Below, piece after piece: positions 16,540 through 24,947 of a stretch of 51,963 nucleotides of DNA. The stretch is taken from assembly GCA_030591565.1 (NCBI GenBank), contig JAUVAU010000009.1:1-51963 (forward strand). Direction: 5' to 3'. Numbering within the stretch: position 1 is the first letter of the stretch; each line of letters opens with the position of its first letter. The DNA is from Deltaproteobacteria bacterium (lineage in GTDB: Bacteria; Desulfobacterota; Deferrisomatia; Deferrisomatales; BM512). A model generated the notes under the pieces. The model saw only the letters and a program-made list of their open reading frames with translations, was not told the DNA's origin and ran no database searches. Both the position numbers and the translations under genes were made by a program.

Positions 16540-18423
16540 TTGAGTCTGCTAGAGAAAATTACAGGTCCGGAAGATATCAGGAAACTCAACAGAGTCGAGA
16601 TGGAGACGCTGGCGATTGAGGTCAGGGTGTTCATCCTCGAAAAGCTCTCGCCCATCGGCGGGCACCTCGCCTCAAGCCTGGGTGTCGTCGAGTTGACCAT
16701 CGCGCTTCACGCGGTCTTTCAATCCCCCGAGGACAAGATCATCTGGGATGTGGGCCACCAATGTTACCCCCACAAGATACTCACGGGTCGCAAAGAGAGG
16801 TTCGACACGATCAGGCAGCAGGGCGGCCTCTCGGGCTTTCCCAAGATAGGGGAGAGCGAGCACGACGTTTTTGGCGCCGGTCACGCCTCCACGTCGATTT
16901 CGGCAGCGCTGGGCATGGCGGTGGCCAGGGACCTGGCTGAGAAGCACAACAAGGTGATAGCAGTGATAGGGGACGGCTCCATGAACGCGGGGCTCGCCTT
17001 CGAGGGGCTGAACCACGCGGGCCATGAGCACCGGGACCTAGTCGTAGTCCTCAATGACAATGAGATGAGCATCTCGCCAAACGTGGGCGCGCTCTCTTCG
17101 TATCTCTCCCGCGTCATGACCGGCGATTTCTACTCACGCGTGCGAAAAGACTTCCAGGAGTTCTTAAGGGCGGTGCCCCTTGGCGACCAGATGGCCAAGT
17201 TCGCCAAGAAGGTGGAGGAGCACGCCAAGGGGTTTATAACGCCCGGGATGCTTTTCGAGGAGCTGGGTTTCACCTACGTCGGCCCCATCGACGGCCATAA
17301 CATCGCCCACCTGCTCACGGCTTTTAACAATATCAAGAAGTTCAAGAAACCCACCCTGGTACATGTCATCACCAAGAAGGGCAAGGGGTTCAAACCGGCT
17401 GAGGCGAAGCCGACCACCTTTCACGGTATCGGCCCCTTCGATCCGGAAAACGGTGAGACCAGGGCGAAGGACAAAGCCCCTCCGAGCTATACCGCCGTCT
17501 TTGGCGAAGCGCTTATCGAGGCAGCCAAGCGCGACCCGAAGATAGTCGCCATCTCGGCTGCCATGCCCGAGGGGACGGGGCTGTCGCCCTTTGCGGAGGT
17601 TTTCCCCGAGAGGTTTTTCGACGTGGGCATAGCCGAGGGTCATGCGGTCACCTTCGCAGCCGGGTTGGCGACCCAGGGGTTCAAGCCGGTGGTCGCCGTT
17701 TACTCCACTTTCATGCAGCGCGCCTATGACCAGGTCATCCACGACGTGGCGCTCCAGAACCTCCCCGTGGTCTTCGCGATGGACCGCGCCGGGCTTGTCG
17801 GAGCCGACGGGCCGACCCACCACGGCGTCTTCGATATCAGCTTCATGCGTCATATTCCAAACATGACCGTAATGGCCCCCTCGGATGAAAATGAGCTACG
17901 CAGCGCCTTTGCCACCGCTTTGTCGCTTGGCGCTCCCGCCGCTCTCAGGTATCCCCGAGGCTGCGGTACGGGTGTGGATATCAGCCAGGAAGCCGAGTTG
18001 TGGAAAGTGGGCAGGGGCAGGACGGTCCTCAAGGGCAAGAAGGGAGGGGTGGCGCTGCTTTGCGTTGGAACGATGGTCGAGGCTGCCACCCTGGCGGCCA
18101 AAATGGCTAAAGAAGAGTCGATTTCGGTGACGGTCTTCGACGCACGCTTCATAAAGCCCCTGGACGAGAAAGCGATCCTCAAGCTGTTTGCCGACTCCTG
18201 CGGGATCGTGACGGTGGAGGAAAACGCTTGTCAGGGTGGCTTTGGCTCGGCGGTGCTGGAGCTATTGGCCGCAAAGGGGACGATAGCGAAGCCGGTAAAA
18301 ACCCTTGGCGTTCCCGACCGGTTCATCGAACAGGGGACCCAGTCGCAACTCCTTTGTGATATTGGACTGGACGCCAATGCGATCTTTGAAGCCATTAAAG
18401 AGGCTGCCAAAGGGGAAGCCTGA
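16540..18423 (+). CDS. dxs: 1-deoxy-D-xylulose-5-phosphate synthase
   Basis: Thiamine-diphosphate enzyme that joins pyruvate and glyceraldehyde-3-phosphate, the first step of the MEP isoprenoid pathway. The 627 residues show GGHLASSLGVVELTIALH (about 40-57), WDVGHQCYPHKILTGR (about 69-84), FGAGHASTSISAALG, the ThDP motif GDGSMNAGLAFEGLN (about 148-162) with NDNEMSISPN, and the C-terminal FDVGIAEGHAVTFAAGLA and MDRAGLVGADGPTHHG. All are standard Dxs blocks. The start is TTG at 16540. It sits 16 bases after ispA and three before tlyA, so supply and use of C5 units are co-expressed. Confidence 0.96.
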   Translation: MSLLEKITGPEDIRKLNRVEMETLAIEVRVFILEKLSPIGGHLASSLGVVELTIALHAVFQSPEDKIIWDVGHQCYPHKILTGRKERFDTIRQQGGLSGFPKIGESEHDVFGAGHASTSISAALGMAVARDLAEKHNKVIAVIGDGSMNAGLAFEGLNHAGHEHRDLVVVLNDNEMSISPNVGALSSYLSRVMTGDFYSRVRKDFQEFLRAVPLGDQMAKFAKKVEEHAKGFITPGMLFEELGFTYVGPIDGHNIAHLLTAFNNIKKFKKPTLVHVITKKGKGFKPAEAKPTTFHGIGPFDPENGETRAKDKAPPSYTAVFGEALIEAAKRDPKIVAISAAMPEGTGLSPFAEVFPERFFDVGIAEGHAVTFAAGLATQGFKPVVAVYSTFMQRAYDQVIHDVALQNLPVVFAMDRAGLVGADGPTHHGVFDISFMRHIPNMTVMAPSDENELRSAFATALSLGAPAALRYPRGCGTGVDISQEAELWKVGRGRTVLKGKKGGVALLCVGTMVEAATLAAKMAKEESISVTVFDARFIKPLDEKAILKLFADSCGIVTVEENACQGGFGSAVLELLAAKGTIAKPVKTLGVPDRFIEQGTQSQLLCDIGLDANAIFEAIKEAAKGEA

Positions 18424-18425
18424 TA

Positions 18426-19166
18426 TTGGCCGCCAAAGTACGTCTGGACGTGCTGCTGGTCGATGTGGGGCTGGCCCCCACCAGGGCCAGGGCCCAGGCC
18501 CTGATAATGGCGGGCAACGTCGTCGTGGGCGAACATGGTGCGCAAAAAGCGGGACAGCTCGTCGCGCCCGATACCCCCGTGAGGCTAAAGGGGGAGGTCA
18601 ACCCCTATGTGGGCAGGGGAGGGCTGAAACTTGAGGCAGGACTGGACAGTTTTTTGGTCGATCCCACCGGCAAGGTCTGCGTCGACGTCGGCGCGTCCAC
18701 CGGCGGCTTCACCGATTGCCTTTTGCAGCATGGCGCAGCCAAGGTATATGCAATAGATGTGGGGCATGGACAGTTGGCGTGGAAGCTGGTGCAGGACCCC
18801 AGGGTAATCAATATGGAACGCTGTAATGTCAGGCACTTAAAGCCCTCCGACATTCCAGAATCCATCGACCTCGCCGTGGTGGACGCCTCGTTCATTTCCC
18901 TTGAAATGCTCCTGGGGCCGATCCACTCTGTGTTGAAAAATAATGGCGAAGCGATTGCACTGGTCAAGCCCCAATTTGAGGTCGAAAAGGGGCAGGTTTC
19001 CAAGGGTGGAGTCGTCCGCGAGGAGCGATTGCGTCAATCAGCACTTGATAAAGTTTCTCAAGCAGCTAAAATGGTCGGATTCGATGTTGTTGACCATATC
19101 GATTCACCTATCAAGGGCGCCAAGAAGGGCAACGTCGAGTATCTTTTACATTTGAGAGTTAAATAA
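18426..19166 (+). CDS. tlyA: TlyA-family rRNA 2'-O-methyltransferase
   Basis: Family members methylate ribose of 16S and/or 23S rRNA; they were first named hemolysin A. The 246 residues have an N-terminal S4 RNA-binding domain (about 5-62, RLDVLLVDVGLAPTRARAQALI) and an FtsJ-like methyltransferase domain (about 64-246) with the SAM motif VDVGASTGGFTDCLLQHGA (about 85-103), VDASFISL and LVKPQFEVEKG. The start is TTG two bases after the dxs stop. The link of tlyA to xseB-ispA-dxs is widespread in bacteria. Confidence 0.93.
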   Translation: MAAKVRLDVLLVDVGLAPTRARAQALIMAGNVVVGEHGAQKAGQLVAPDTPVRLKGEVNPYVGRGGLKLEAGLDSFLVDPTGKVCVDVGASTGGFTDCLLQHGAAKVYAIDVGHGQLAWKLVQDPRVINMERCNVRHLKPSDIPESIDLAVVDASFISLEMLLGPIHSVLKNNGEAIALVKPQFEVEKGQVSKGGVVREERLRQSALDKVSQAAKMVGFDVVDHIDSPIKGAKKGNVEYLLHLRVK

Positions 19167-19181
19167 AAGGAAGACAAATAC

Positions 19182-20192
19182 ATGGCGATTATCAACTACG
19201 CTGCAAGGGAAATGACGGCGAAGATCGTCTACTATGGCCCCGGCCTCTCCGGTAAAACAACCAGCATCCAGTACATTCACACCAAGATCAGCCCCAGCAA
19301 CAAGGGCAAGCTGGTTAGTCTGGCCACTGAGACGGATCGAACCCTCTTTTTTGATTTCTTCCCGGTGGATTTCGGAAAGATCGGGGGCTTCAGGGTCAAG
19401 TTCAACTTCTACACCGTTCCAGGCCAGGTGTTCTACAACACCACCAGAAAATTGGTCCTCAAGGGCGCCGACGGCGTCGTCTTCGTGGCCGATTCCCAGG
19501 AAGGCATGAAGGAGCAGAACTTCGAGAGCCTTGAGAACCTGAAGGAGAACCTTCGGATTCACGGCCTTGACCCGGAGACCATTCCCTTCGTTATACAGTT
19601 CAATAAAAGGGATATCCCCGGCGCCATGCCTGTCGCGGTGATGCGCCGCGACATCAATACCCGTGGGGTCCCGGATTTCGAGACCAACGCCGTCAGCGGC
19701 GAAGGCATCATGGAAGCGATGAAGGCCACCTGCAAGACGGTCCTCGAAGACCTGCGCAACAAGCAGAGCGCTGCCCAGGGCAAGGTTCCCCATCCCTCAG
19801 GCGCTGCCAAGGCTGCTGCTAAACCTGCCGCCAAGCCTGTTGCCCAACTGGCCAAGGCGGCAGCCACACCCGTTGCTGCGCCAGTCGCCGCCCCTGCTGC
19901 CGCTCCTGCTGTAGACAAGGTGGAGACCGCCGAGAGATCAACCGAGATCGCCGTTTCGAGCGCCGGCAAGATGGAGACGGCTATCACCCTGCCGCTCACC
20001 CTGGACGTGGCGGAGAACGTCGAGAACGTCAAAGTCGAGGTCAACGTCAAGATAACCTATTCGACCAAGAGCGCAGGGAAGGTGGAAGTGGGCGAATTGA
20101 CCACCAAGGCCCCATCCGATGGCGGTGACGAAAAAGGTAACGCTCCGGCGGAAAAGAAGAGCTTCATGTCGAGACTTTTCGGTGGAGGATAA
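19182..20192 (+). CDS. mglA: MglA-type GTPase with C-terminal extension
   Basis: Small Ras-like GTPase that sets cell polarity and motility in Myxococcus and relatives. The GTPase domain (about residues 1-195) has the P-loop GPGLSGKTT (19-27), the switch region around ATETDRTLFFDF, TVPGQVFYNTTRKLVL (an MglA hallmark), and NKRD (G4). The protein then departs from the family: a long Ala/Pro/Lys-rich linker (about 200-245), a predicted beta-rich segment (about 265-310, ITLPLTLDVAENVENVKV) and a basic end, SFMSRLFGGG. At 336 residues it is much longer than the usual ~195. No mglB (roadblock) partner is adjacent. A ribosome site (AGGAAG) lies before ATG 19182. Confidence 0.88.
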   Translation: MAIINYAAREMTAKIVYYGPGLSGKTTSIQYIHTKISPSNKGKLVSLATETDRTLFFDFFPVDFGKIGGFRVKFNFYTVPGQVFYNTTRKLVLKGADGVVFVADSQEGMKEQNFESLENLKENLRIHGLDPETIPFVIQFNKRDIPGAMPVAVMRRDINTRGVPDFETNAVSGEGIMEAMKATCKTVLEDLRNKQSAAQGKVPHPSGAAKAAAKPAAKPVAQLAKAAATPVAAPVAAPAAAPAVDKVETAERSTEIAVSSAGKMETAITLPLTLDVAENVENVKVEVNVKITYSTKSAGKVEVGELTTKAPSDGGDEKGNAPAEKKSFMSRLFGGG

Positions 20193-20961
20193 CAACCACC
20201 TGCTCTATTTCATCTCCTGCGGCCCGGGAGATCCCGATCTTATAACGCTTGCGGGGCTTAAAGCGCTTGAGCGCTGTGATAGCGTGCTGGCCCCCGATCA
20301 TTATGCCGATATTTTTTCCCCATACCTCACCGGCAAGGAAGTTGAGACCCCCTTCATCATGGAGAGGGGTGAGCTGACCTCGTGGATCGACGAGCGCCTT
20401 GTGCGTGGGTCGGTCGGCATCATGGTTCCCGGCGACTTCACCACCTTCAACCCCTTCCAGTCCTTCGCTGGGCAATACCGGGACCGCGCTGTCGTCATCC
20501 CCGGAGTAGGGGCACATTCGGCTGCTGCGGCGATCCTGACCCACTCCTACGATGTACCCGGCGTGGCCCACGCGACCGTGGTGAGCAGCCCCAAGGCGTA
20601 TAGGCGCGACGCAGGCAAAGCCTCCATCTCCGAGCTGGGCGGCGAGGGCAAGACCCTTGTCCTCTACATGAACGATCTTCCCCTGCCGGATTTGGTGACA
20701 GAGCTGCTAAAGTGCTACACGCCCGCCACCCCCATGGCGATAGTCGAGCGGATCGGGTTGCCCGAGCAGAACGCGACGGTTGCGCCCCTTGCCGATATCG
20801 TAGACAAGATTGGCGACCGTGACCCCTTTATGGTGGGCACGACCAGCAAGGAACCGGCGCTGGCGCTGGTCGTGGTGGGCGAGAGCATCGGGGTTGATGA
20901 GGCCCCACACTGGTGGGATCATCGCTACCACAAAGTCTGGCACCCGCGCGGCATGCGCTAG
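20182..20961 (+). CDS. Tetrapyrrole methylase family protein (precorrin-4 methyltransferase-like)
   Basis: SAM-dependent methylase of the cobalamin/siroheme class. Visible landmarks are the N-terminal ISCGPGDPDLITLAGLKAL (the GxGxGDPDLIT signature), MVPGDFTTFNP, VIPGVGAHSAAAAIL and TPMAIVERIGLPEQN. Length is about 260 residues. The overall pattern is closest to CobM/CbiF (precorrin-4 C11-methyltransferase), but no other cobalamin gene is near, so the true substrate is uncertain. It could equally be a divergent methylase of another substrate. The start is unclear: GTG at 20182 overlaps mglA by 11 bases; a longer in-frame reading into mglA has no support. Confidence 0.7.
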   Translation: MEDNNHLLYFISCGPGDPDLITLAGLKALERCDSVLAPDHYADIFSPYLTGKEVETPFIMERGELTSWIDERLVRGSVGIMVPGDFTTFNPFQSFAGQYRDRAVVIPGVGAHSAAAAILTHSYDVPGVAHATVVSSPKAYRRDAGKASISELGGEGKTLVLYMNDLPLPDLVTELLKCYTPATPMAIVERIGLPEQNATVAPLADIVDKIGDRDPFMVGTTSKEPALALVVVGESIGVDEAPHWWDHRYHKVWHPRGMR

Positions 20962-21249
20962 GGGTTTGTTAAAAACCCCCGGATATCCTCCGATTGACGT
21001 TGTCAGGGGCGAAAAATGATCCTCGAAATACTTATTGGTATGCCTGCGGTCATTTTTCTTCCCTTTCTACTCCTCGAAGGATCTTCGGAGTTTCCAGTTT
21101 ATCGTCGGCTCAACTGGAGGTTTACCCGACATCGGCTAAAATCTCCGGTTTAGCCCTGTTTAGTGTTACCCCCCCGCTTCGGGAGAGTTTTCCGCAAGAG
21201 CCTCCTATGAGTGTAACCAGAGGGTATAGGCTTATGGACGAGGGGATTA
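20962..21249 (+). other. Intergenic region with weak hairpin, no gene seen
   Basis: Begins with GGGGTTT/AAACCCC (20961-20979), a possible terminator without a T tract. The rest is non-repetitive. An open frame crosses it, but its product looks like random translation with many Ser and Pro residues. Confidence 0.4.
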
Positions 21250-21657
21250 ATGTCGGACAATGTCGAAGTAATAGTTCTCCAGGAACTGAAGTTGGTCTGG
21301 TTCAAGGGCGAAGGGGAACTTCACTTCAATCAGATTGTCGATGAAGTTGTTGCGCTATATGCGGAGCCTGGGTTTAGCGGGACCTTTGACACCTTCTTCG
21401 ACATGGGTGACATTTCATTCAATTTTGACACTACCAAGTTTACAGAGGAGTTTGGGTGGTTTTTCGAGACGCTCAAAAAGCGTGAAACCGTGCGGCGCTG
21501 GATCATCTTCGTAAAATATGAGGGGGCGCTCAAGGCCGCAAACGAGGTTGCACAATTGATGGATGAATACGTCACTGTTTCTGTTTTTAGGGAACGGGAC
21601 AAAGCCCTGGAGTGCCTTGGGATAAGCGAAGAAAACCTCTTGTCACCTCCTGCTTGA
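21250..21657 (+). CDS. Small STAS/SpoIIAA-like protein
   Basis: Unknown function. The 135 residues alternate strands and helices: VIVLQELKLVWFKGEGELHFNQ, a segment with YAEPGFSGTFDTFFDMGDIS, and FVKYEGALKAANEVAQLM. An early strand, then a central FDMGD-like turn and a helix, recall SpoIIAA-like/STAS folds, but I see no diagnostic Ser phosphorylation site. No signal peptide or membrane segment, so cytoplasmic. ATG at 21250 has GAGGGG four bases upstream. It stands alone between mglA's run and yitT. Confidence 0.6.
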   Translation: MSDNVEVIVLQELKLVWFKGEGELHFNQIVDEVVALYAEPGFSGTFDTFFDMGDISFNFDTTKFTEEFGWFFETLKKRETVRRWIIFVKYEGALKAANEVAQLMDEYVTVSVFRERDKALECLGISEENLLSPPA

Positions 21658-21996
21658 GTAATGGGGGACAACCTTGCTTGTACGGTCGTTTTTTGAATGC
21701 GGGTGCAGCCAAGGCGAACAAGCTATAAAATGAAGATTCCTTTGCAACGGCTGCCGAAGAAGCCGCTGCCGGTGGTGTCAAATTTCATCTCACCCTAAAC
21801 TCATCGCGCTACCCACCTTGGGGCATCGGTAATGTATAGGTTGGTGGCATGAATTTTCTCGTGACACTTTCCTCGCCTGATCATTCCCTTCAAAGATATA
21901 TGCCAAGTTGCGGTATAATTTATGTGATAAATTAGCCATTCGGGTCTATTTCTTAATGTTTGACAGTTCGCCCTGAGCGTTTTCGGAACAATTACT
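21658..21996 (+). other. Intergenic region with pseudogene remnant and yitT upstream sequence
   Basis: Holds the U32 remnant at 21711-21836, then A+T-richer DNA upstream of yitT with a perfect TATAAT at 21914-21919. I could not find a matching -35 box 16-18 bases before it. Confidence 0.4.
21711..21836 (+). pseudogene. Decayed fragment of a U32-family gene
   Basis: Translating 21729-21836 gives NEDSFATAAEEAAAGGV followed by KFHLTLNSSRYPPW, which lines up with SEDSFAKAVTEAAARGV followed by KFHLTLNAPLYPP in the intact U32 gene at about 23129-23217. The fragment has an in-frame TAA at 21726-21728 and a stop soon after at 21837; no start or other domains remain. The nucleotides have diverged, so it is not a recent copy but a remnant of a paralogue. 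Confidence 0.7.
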
Positions 21997-22872
21997 ATGG
22001 AAACAACCAAAAGGATTACTGCTTCAGCCAAGGCGGTCGAGGTAGCTTACAACCTGTTCCTCCTCGTTATCGGTGCAGCCTTTTGCGCCGTGGCGATCAA
22101 CGGCATCCTTATCCCCCATAATTTTCTGGCGGGTGGATTTACCGGGCTGGCGCTGTTTATCCACTACCATTTCCCATACCTTCCCGTAAGTCTGCTTTTG
22201 CTGTTTTTCAATGTGCCGGTATTTGTCGCTGGCTGGGCCTTCGTGGGGAGACGTTTTTTCTTCTACTCCCTGGTTGGAGCACTGACCTTTACCGCCGCCA
22301 TCGAGTTTGTTCAGGTGCAGGTTCCCGTCCATGACGCGATTGTAGCTGTGCTACTTGCGGGAATCATCAATGGTATTGGCGCGGGGATAACGCTACGGTC
22401 CTTTGGCTCGCCCGGAGGGCTTGCGGTCCTGTCGGTGATCGTTTTCAAGAAGTTTTCAGTAAAGTTGGGCACCACGGTGCTTGCCTTCAACGCCTTTGTC
22501 GTTGCCTGCGGTGCCTATCTGTTTGGGCTGGACGTGGCTATTTACACCCTTATCTTCATCTTTGTTACCTCAAAAACGGTGGACCTGGTTGTAACGGGTC
22601 TGAGCCAGCGTAAATCGGTGATGATCGTCTCCGAGAGGTGGGAAGATATTAAGCGGTTTATCTTGGAAGATATTGAGCGAGGGGTTACGGTCCTGGAAGC
22701 ACATGGCGGTTACAATGAACGAGACGATAAAGTGCTCTATACTGTCATCACTTTTTCCGAACTGACGAGGCTTAAACACGAGGTCCGGCACCTGGACCCC
22801 ACCGCGTTTCTGGTGGTGAGTGAAACCCTTGAAGTCATGGGGCAAAGGATAGGCAACCAGCCCCATTGGTAG
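21997..22872 (+). CDS. YitT family membrane protein
   Basis: Multi-pass inner-membrane protein of unknown transport role. The 291 residues show five to six membrane segments (about residues 18-40, 45-70, 75-95, 105-125, 145-195) with the family blocks INGILIPHNFLAGGFTGLAL and GIINGIGAGITLRSFGSPGGL. A cytoplasmic C-terminal domain (about 205-285, SERWEDIKRFILEDIERGVTVL) matches the DUF2179 regulatory domain. The length agrees with YitT/YvjA-type proteins. It is transcribed alone or with the U32 gene 98 bases further on. Confidence 0.88.
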   Translation: METTKRITASAKAVEVAYNLFLLVIGAAFCAVAINGILIPHNFLAGGFTGLALFIHYHFPYLPVSLLLLFFNVPVFVAGWAFVGRRFFFYSLVGALTFTAAIEFVQVQVPVHDAIVAVLLAGIINGIGAGITLRSFGSPGGLAVLSVIVFKKFSVKLGTTVLAFNAFVVACGAYLFGLDVAIYTLIFIFVTSKTVDLVVTGLSQRKSVMIVSERWEDIKRFILEDIERGVTVLEAHGGYNERDDKVLYTVITFSELTRLKHEVRHLDPTAFLVVSETLEVMGQRIGNQPHW

Positions 22873-22912
22873 GTTAAAGGGGTTGAAAGCCATCACCGCA
22901 TAATTTCCTCCC

Positions 22913-22947
22913 TTGTACTGTAGCTTTTTGCAGTACAAGCAGTACAA
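22913..22947. repeat. Inverted and direct octamer repeat upstream of U32 gene
   Basis: TTGTACTG (22913-22920) is followed ten bases later by its complement CAGTACAA (22931-22938), which is then repeated directly at 22940-22947. It lies between yitT and the U32 start, a position suitable for an operator or weak terminator. There is no T tract. Confidence 0.5.
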
Positions 22948-22970
22948 ATAGAGCAGGATGAACAAACTAT

Positions 22971-23894
22971 ATGATGAAGATTCTCTCACCGATAGACAGG
23001 TTTGAAGAGGTCGGGCTGCTCATTGACGCAGGCGCCGACGAGCTTTACGGCGGGGTCGTGCCTGACAGCTGGACCCACGGCGGCGTCGGCCCCAACCAGC
23101 GTACCTTCGCCAATGCGCAGTTCTCCAGCGAGGACTCCTTCGCGAAGGCCGTTACCGAGGCCGCTGCCCGTGGCGTCAAATTCCATCTCACGCTAAACGC
23201 TCCCCTCTATCCTCCAACCGCTTACGATGAGCTTATAGAGTTGGCCTCCCGCGCGGCCACGTGGGGTTTGTCTTCACTGATAGTGGGCGATCTGGGGCTG
23301 ATATTGCGCCTGAAGGATGTCGGGCTTCCGCTGGAGATTACCCTCTCTACGATGGCCGGAGCGTTGAACACCCATTCGCTGGACCTCTTCCGCAGGCTTG
23401 GGGTAGGGCGGGTGGTGCTGCCCCGCCACCTGACACTCAAAGAGATGGGGGAGATGGTAGCGTACGCGCCGGAGCTGGAGTTTGAGGCCTTCGTGCTGGT
23501 GGGCAAATGCCCAAATGAGGAGAGCTACTGCACCTTTCAGCACACCAGCCCCCAAAAGCGCTGGCCCTGCGAGATACCCTACAGGTTGTACGATGAAGGG
23601 GGCAAGGAGCTGGACAAGGACCATCCCTTCGTCCACTGGAATGAGGGGTGGAACGAGGCCGATCGCCGGAAGGGATGCGGGATTTGCGCCATTGGGCGGC
23701 TGGCCGAGATAGGCGTGAAGATCGTCAAGCTGGTGGGGCGCGGCGGTCCGACAAAGGGGAAGGTCGCCAATATCAAGTTGGTAAAAGGGTTCGTCGATTC
23801 GCCGGAGAGAAGTGACGGCAAGCAAGCGTACCTTGAACGGTTTGGTTGCGAATGTTCCCCCCACGCCTGCTATTTTCCAGAGCTTTGGGAGTAG
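22971..23894 (+). CDS. U32 peptidase-like Fe-S protein
   Basis: Member of the U32/UbiU-like family, many of which carry a 4Fe-4S cluster and act in tRNA or ubiquinone hydroxylation rather than proteolysis. The 307 residues begin KILSPIDRFEEVGLLIDAGADELYGG, the usual start of the TIM-barrel-like domain, with LTLNAPLYPP and LPRHLTLKEM further in. Conserved cysteines cluster in the second half: GKCPNEESYC (about 175-185), RWPC, GCGIC, and CECSPHAC at the end, enough to ligate a cluster. Function here is unknown. The genuine start could be either of two adjacent ATGs. Confidence 0.8.
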   Translation: MMKILSPIDRFEEVGLLIDAGADELYGGVVPDSWTHGGVGPNQRTFANAQFSSEDSFAKAVTEAAARGVKFHLTLNAPLYPPTAYDELIELASRAATWGLSSLIVGDLGLILRLKDVGLPLEITLSTMAGALNTHSLDLFRRLGVGRVVLPRHLTLKEMGEMVAYAPELEFEAFVLVGKCPNEESYCTFQHTSPQKRWPCEIPYRLYDEGGKELDKDHPFVHWNEGWNEADRRKGCGICAIGRLAEIGVKIVKLVGRGGPTKGKVANIKLVKGFVDSPERSDGKQAYLERFGCECSPHACYFPELWE

Positions 23895-23921
23895 GCGGCC
23901 ACTTCACCCCCACCATGAAAT

Positions 23922-24947
23922 TCACTCAATTAAGCCGGCTACGCCCTCCAGATACCCGACAAGTTCCTTCTTGTGATTTTTAACCGGCGGCCTCGCAAAA
24001 ACTTGAAGCGATTCCTTGTCTTTATCCGATAAGATGCCAGTATCACAAAGTATTTGAATAACCGCTGGGGGTAGGGCGCGCATGGAGCCATCTTCTACTT
24101 TGAAGGCGATCCCCTGGGATTTTTCCAGCAGAGACAAGCCGTAGGAGCCCTCCGCTCCCGTCTTCGCCAGGACCCTCCCAGGAGCCTTTCTCATCACTTC
24201 GGTGCAGATACGGCCATCCCCGGCGATCATCTCGGGATATTGGACGACCGCCTGGACCAACCGCTTCATCGCCTCGGCTATTCCGGGGAAAAGGGTGGCG
24301 TCGCCATCGGGGTCGGCCAGACGGGCGTAGCCCCTCGCTATAGCGCGCAGCGGTGCCCGAAAGACCGGCACGCCGCAGCCGTCGATCCCCACGTCCATCT
24401 GTCCCGCGTTCAGGCCGCAGCAGTAGGCCACGGCGGTCCGTATGTGCTCCTGAACCGGGTGTCCGGGCTGTGAATAGCCGGTGACCTCCCAGCCGTGATG
24501 TGTACAAAGCGCCAGCATCGCCGCGTGTTTTCCGGCGCAGTTGTTGTGGACCGCCAAAGGCTTCTCGCCGCGTTTAGCCATTGCTATGGCGGTGGGGCGG
24601 TGGCTTGGGCGGTGTACTCCGCATTCCAGGACCGCTTCATCCATATTCAGCTTTTCAAGGATTGAGCGGACCCCGGCCACGTGGAAATCCTGGCCCGAGA
24701 CGCTGCCGCACATCAATGCCAGCTCAGAGTCGGAGAAGTCGTATTTGTCGGCTATCCCCTCGGAGATCACCGGGATCGCCTGGAAGGGCTTTGCCGCAGA
24801 GCGCATGAAGGTGGGGAAATCCTTGTCGCCCATCGCGGCCAAGATTATCCCGTCGGGAGCGCAGACCACGAGATGGCCCCGGTGTATCGACTCGACAAAG
24901 CCGCCTCTGATTGCTTTCACCAATGGTTTAGGGAAGTTGTCACACAT
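23922..24947 (-). CDS. L-asparaginase II family protein
   Basis: Member of the asparaginase II family (like Rhizobium etli AnsA), unrelated to E. coli type I/II enzymes; hydrolyses asparagine to aspartate. The 341 residues show FPTFMRSAAKPFQAIP (about 47-62, with the SxxKPFQ block near the catalytic Ser-Lys pair), CGSVSGQDFHVAGV, LAVHNNCAGKHAAMLALC (about 138-155), and MDVGIDGCGVPVF. No signal peptide, so cytoplasmic. ATG at 24947 has GAGG six bases upstream and overlaps yjbQ by eight bases; the longer reading adds 74 residues that belong to yjbQ in another frame. Confidence 0.88.
   Translation of the reverse strand: MCDNFPKPLVKAIRGGFVESIHRGHLVVCAPDGIILAAMGDKDFPTFMRSAAKPFQAIPVISEGIADKYDFSDSELALMCGSVSGQDFHVAGVRSILEKLNMDEAVLECGVHRPSHRPTAIAMAKRGEKPLAVHNNCAGKHAAMLALCTHHGWEVTGYSQPGHPVQEHIRTAVAYCCGLNAGQMDVGIDGCGVPVFRAPLRAIARGYARLADPDGDATLFPGIAEAMKRLVQAVVQYPEMIAGDGRICTEVMRKAPGRVLAKTGAEGSYGLSLLEKSQGIAFKVEDGSMRALPPAVIQILCDTGILSDKDKESLQVFARPPVKNHKKELVGYLEGVAGLIE

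Noticed and set aside
21914..21919. TATAAT upstream of yitT as a full promoter
   Set aside because: The -10 box is perfect, but the sequence 16-18 bases upstream has no resemblance to a -35 box; left as a note only.
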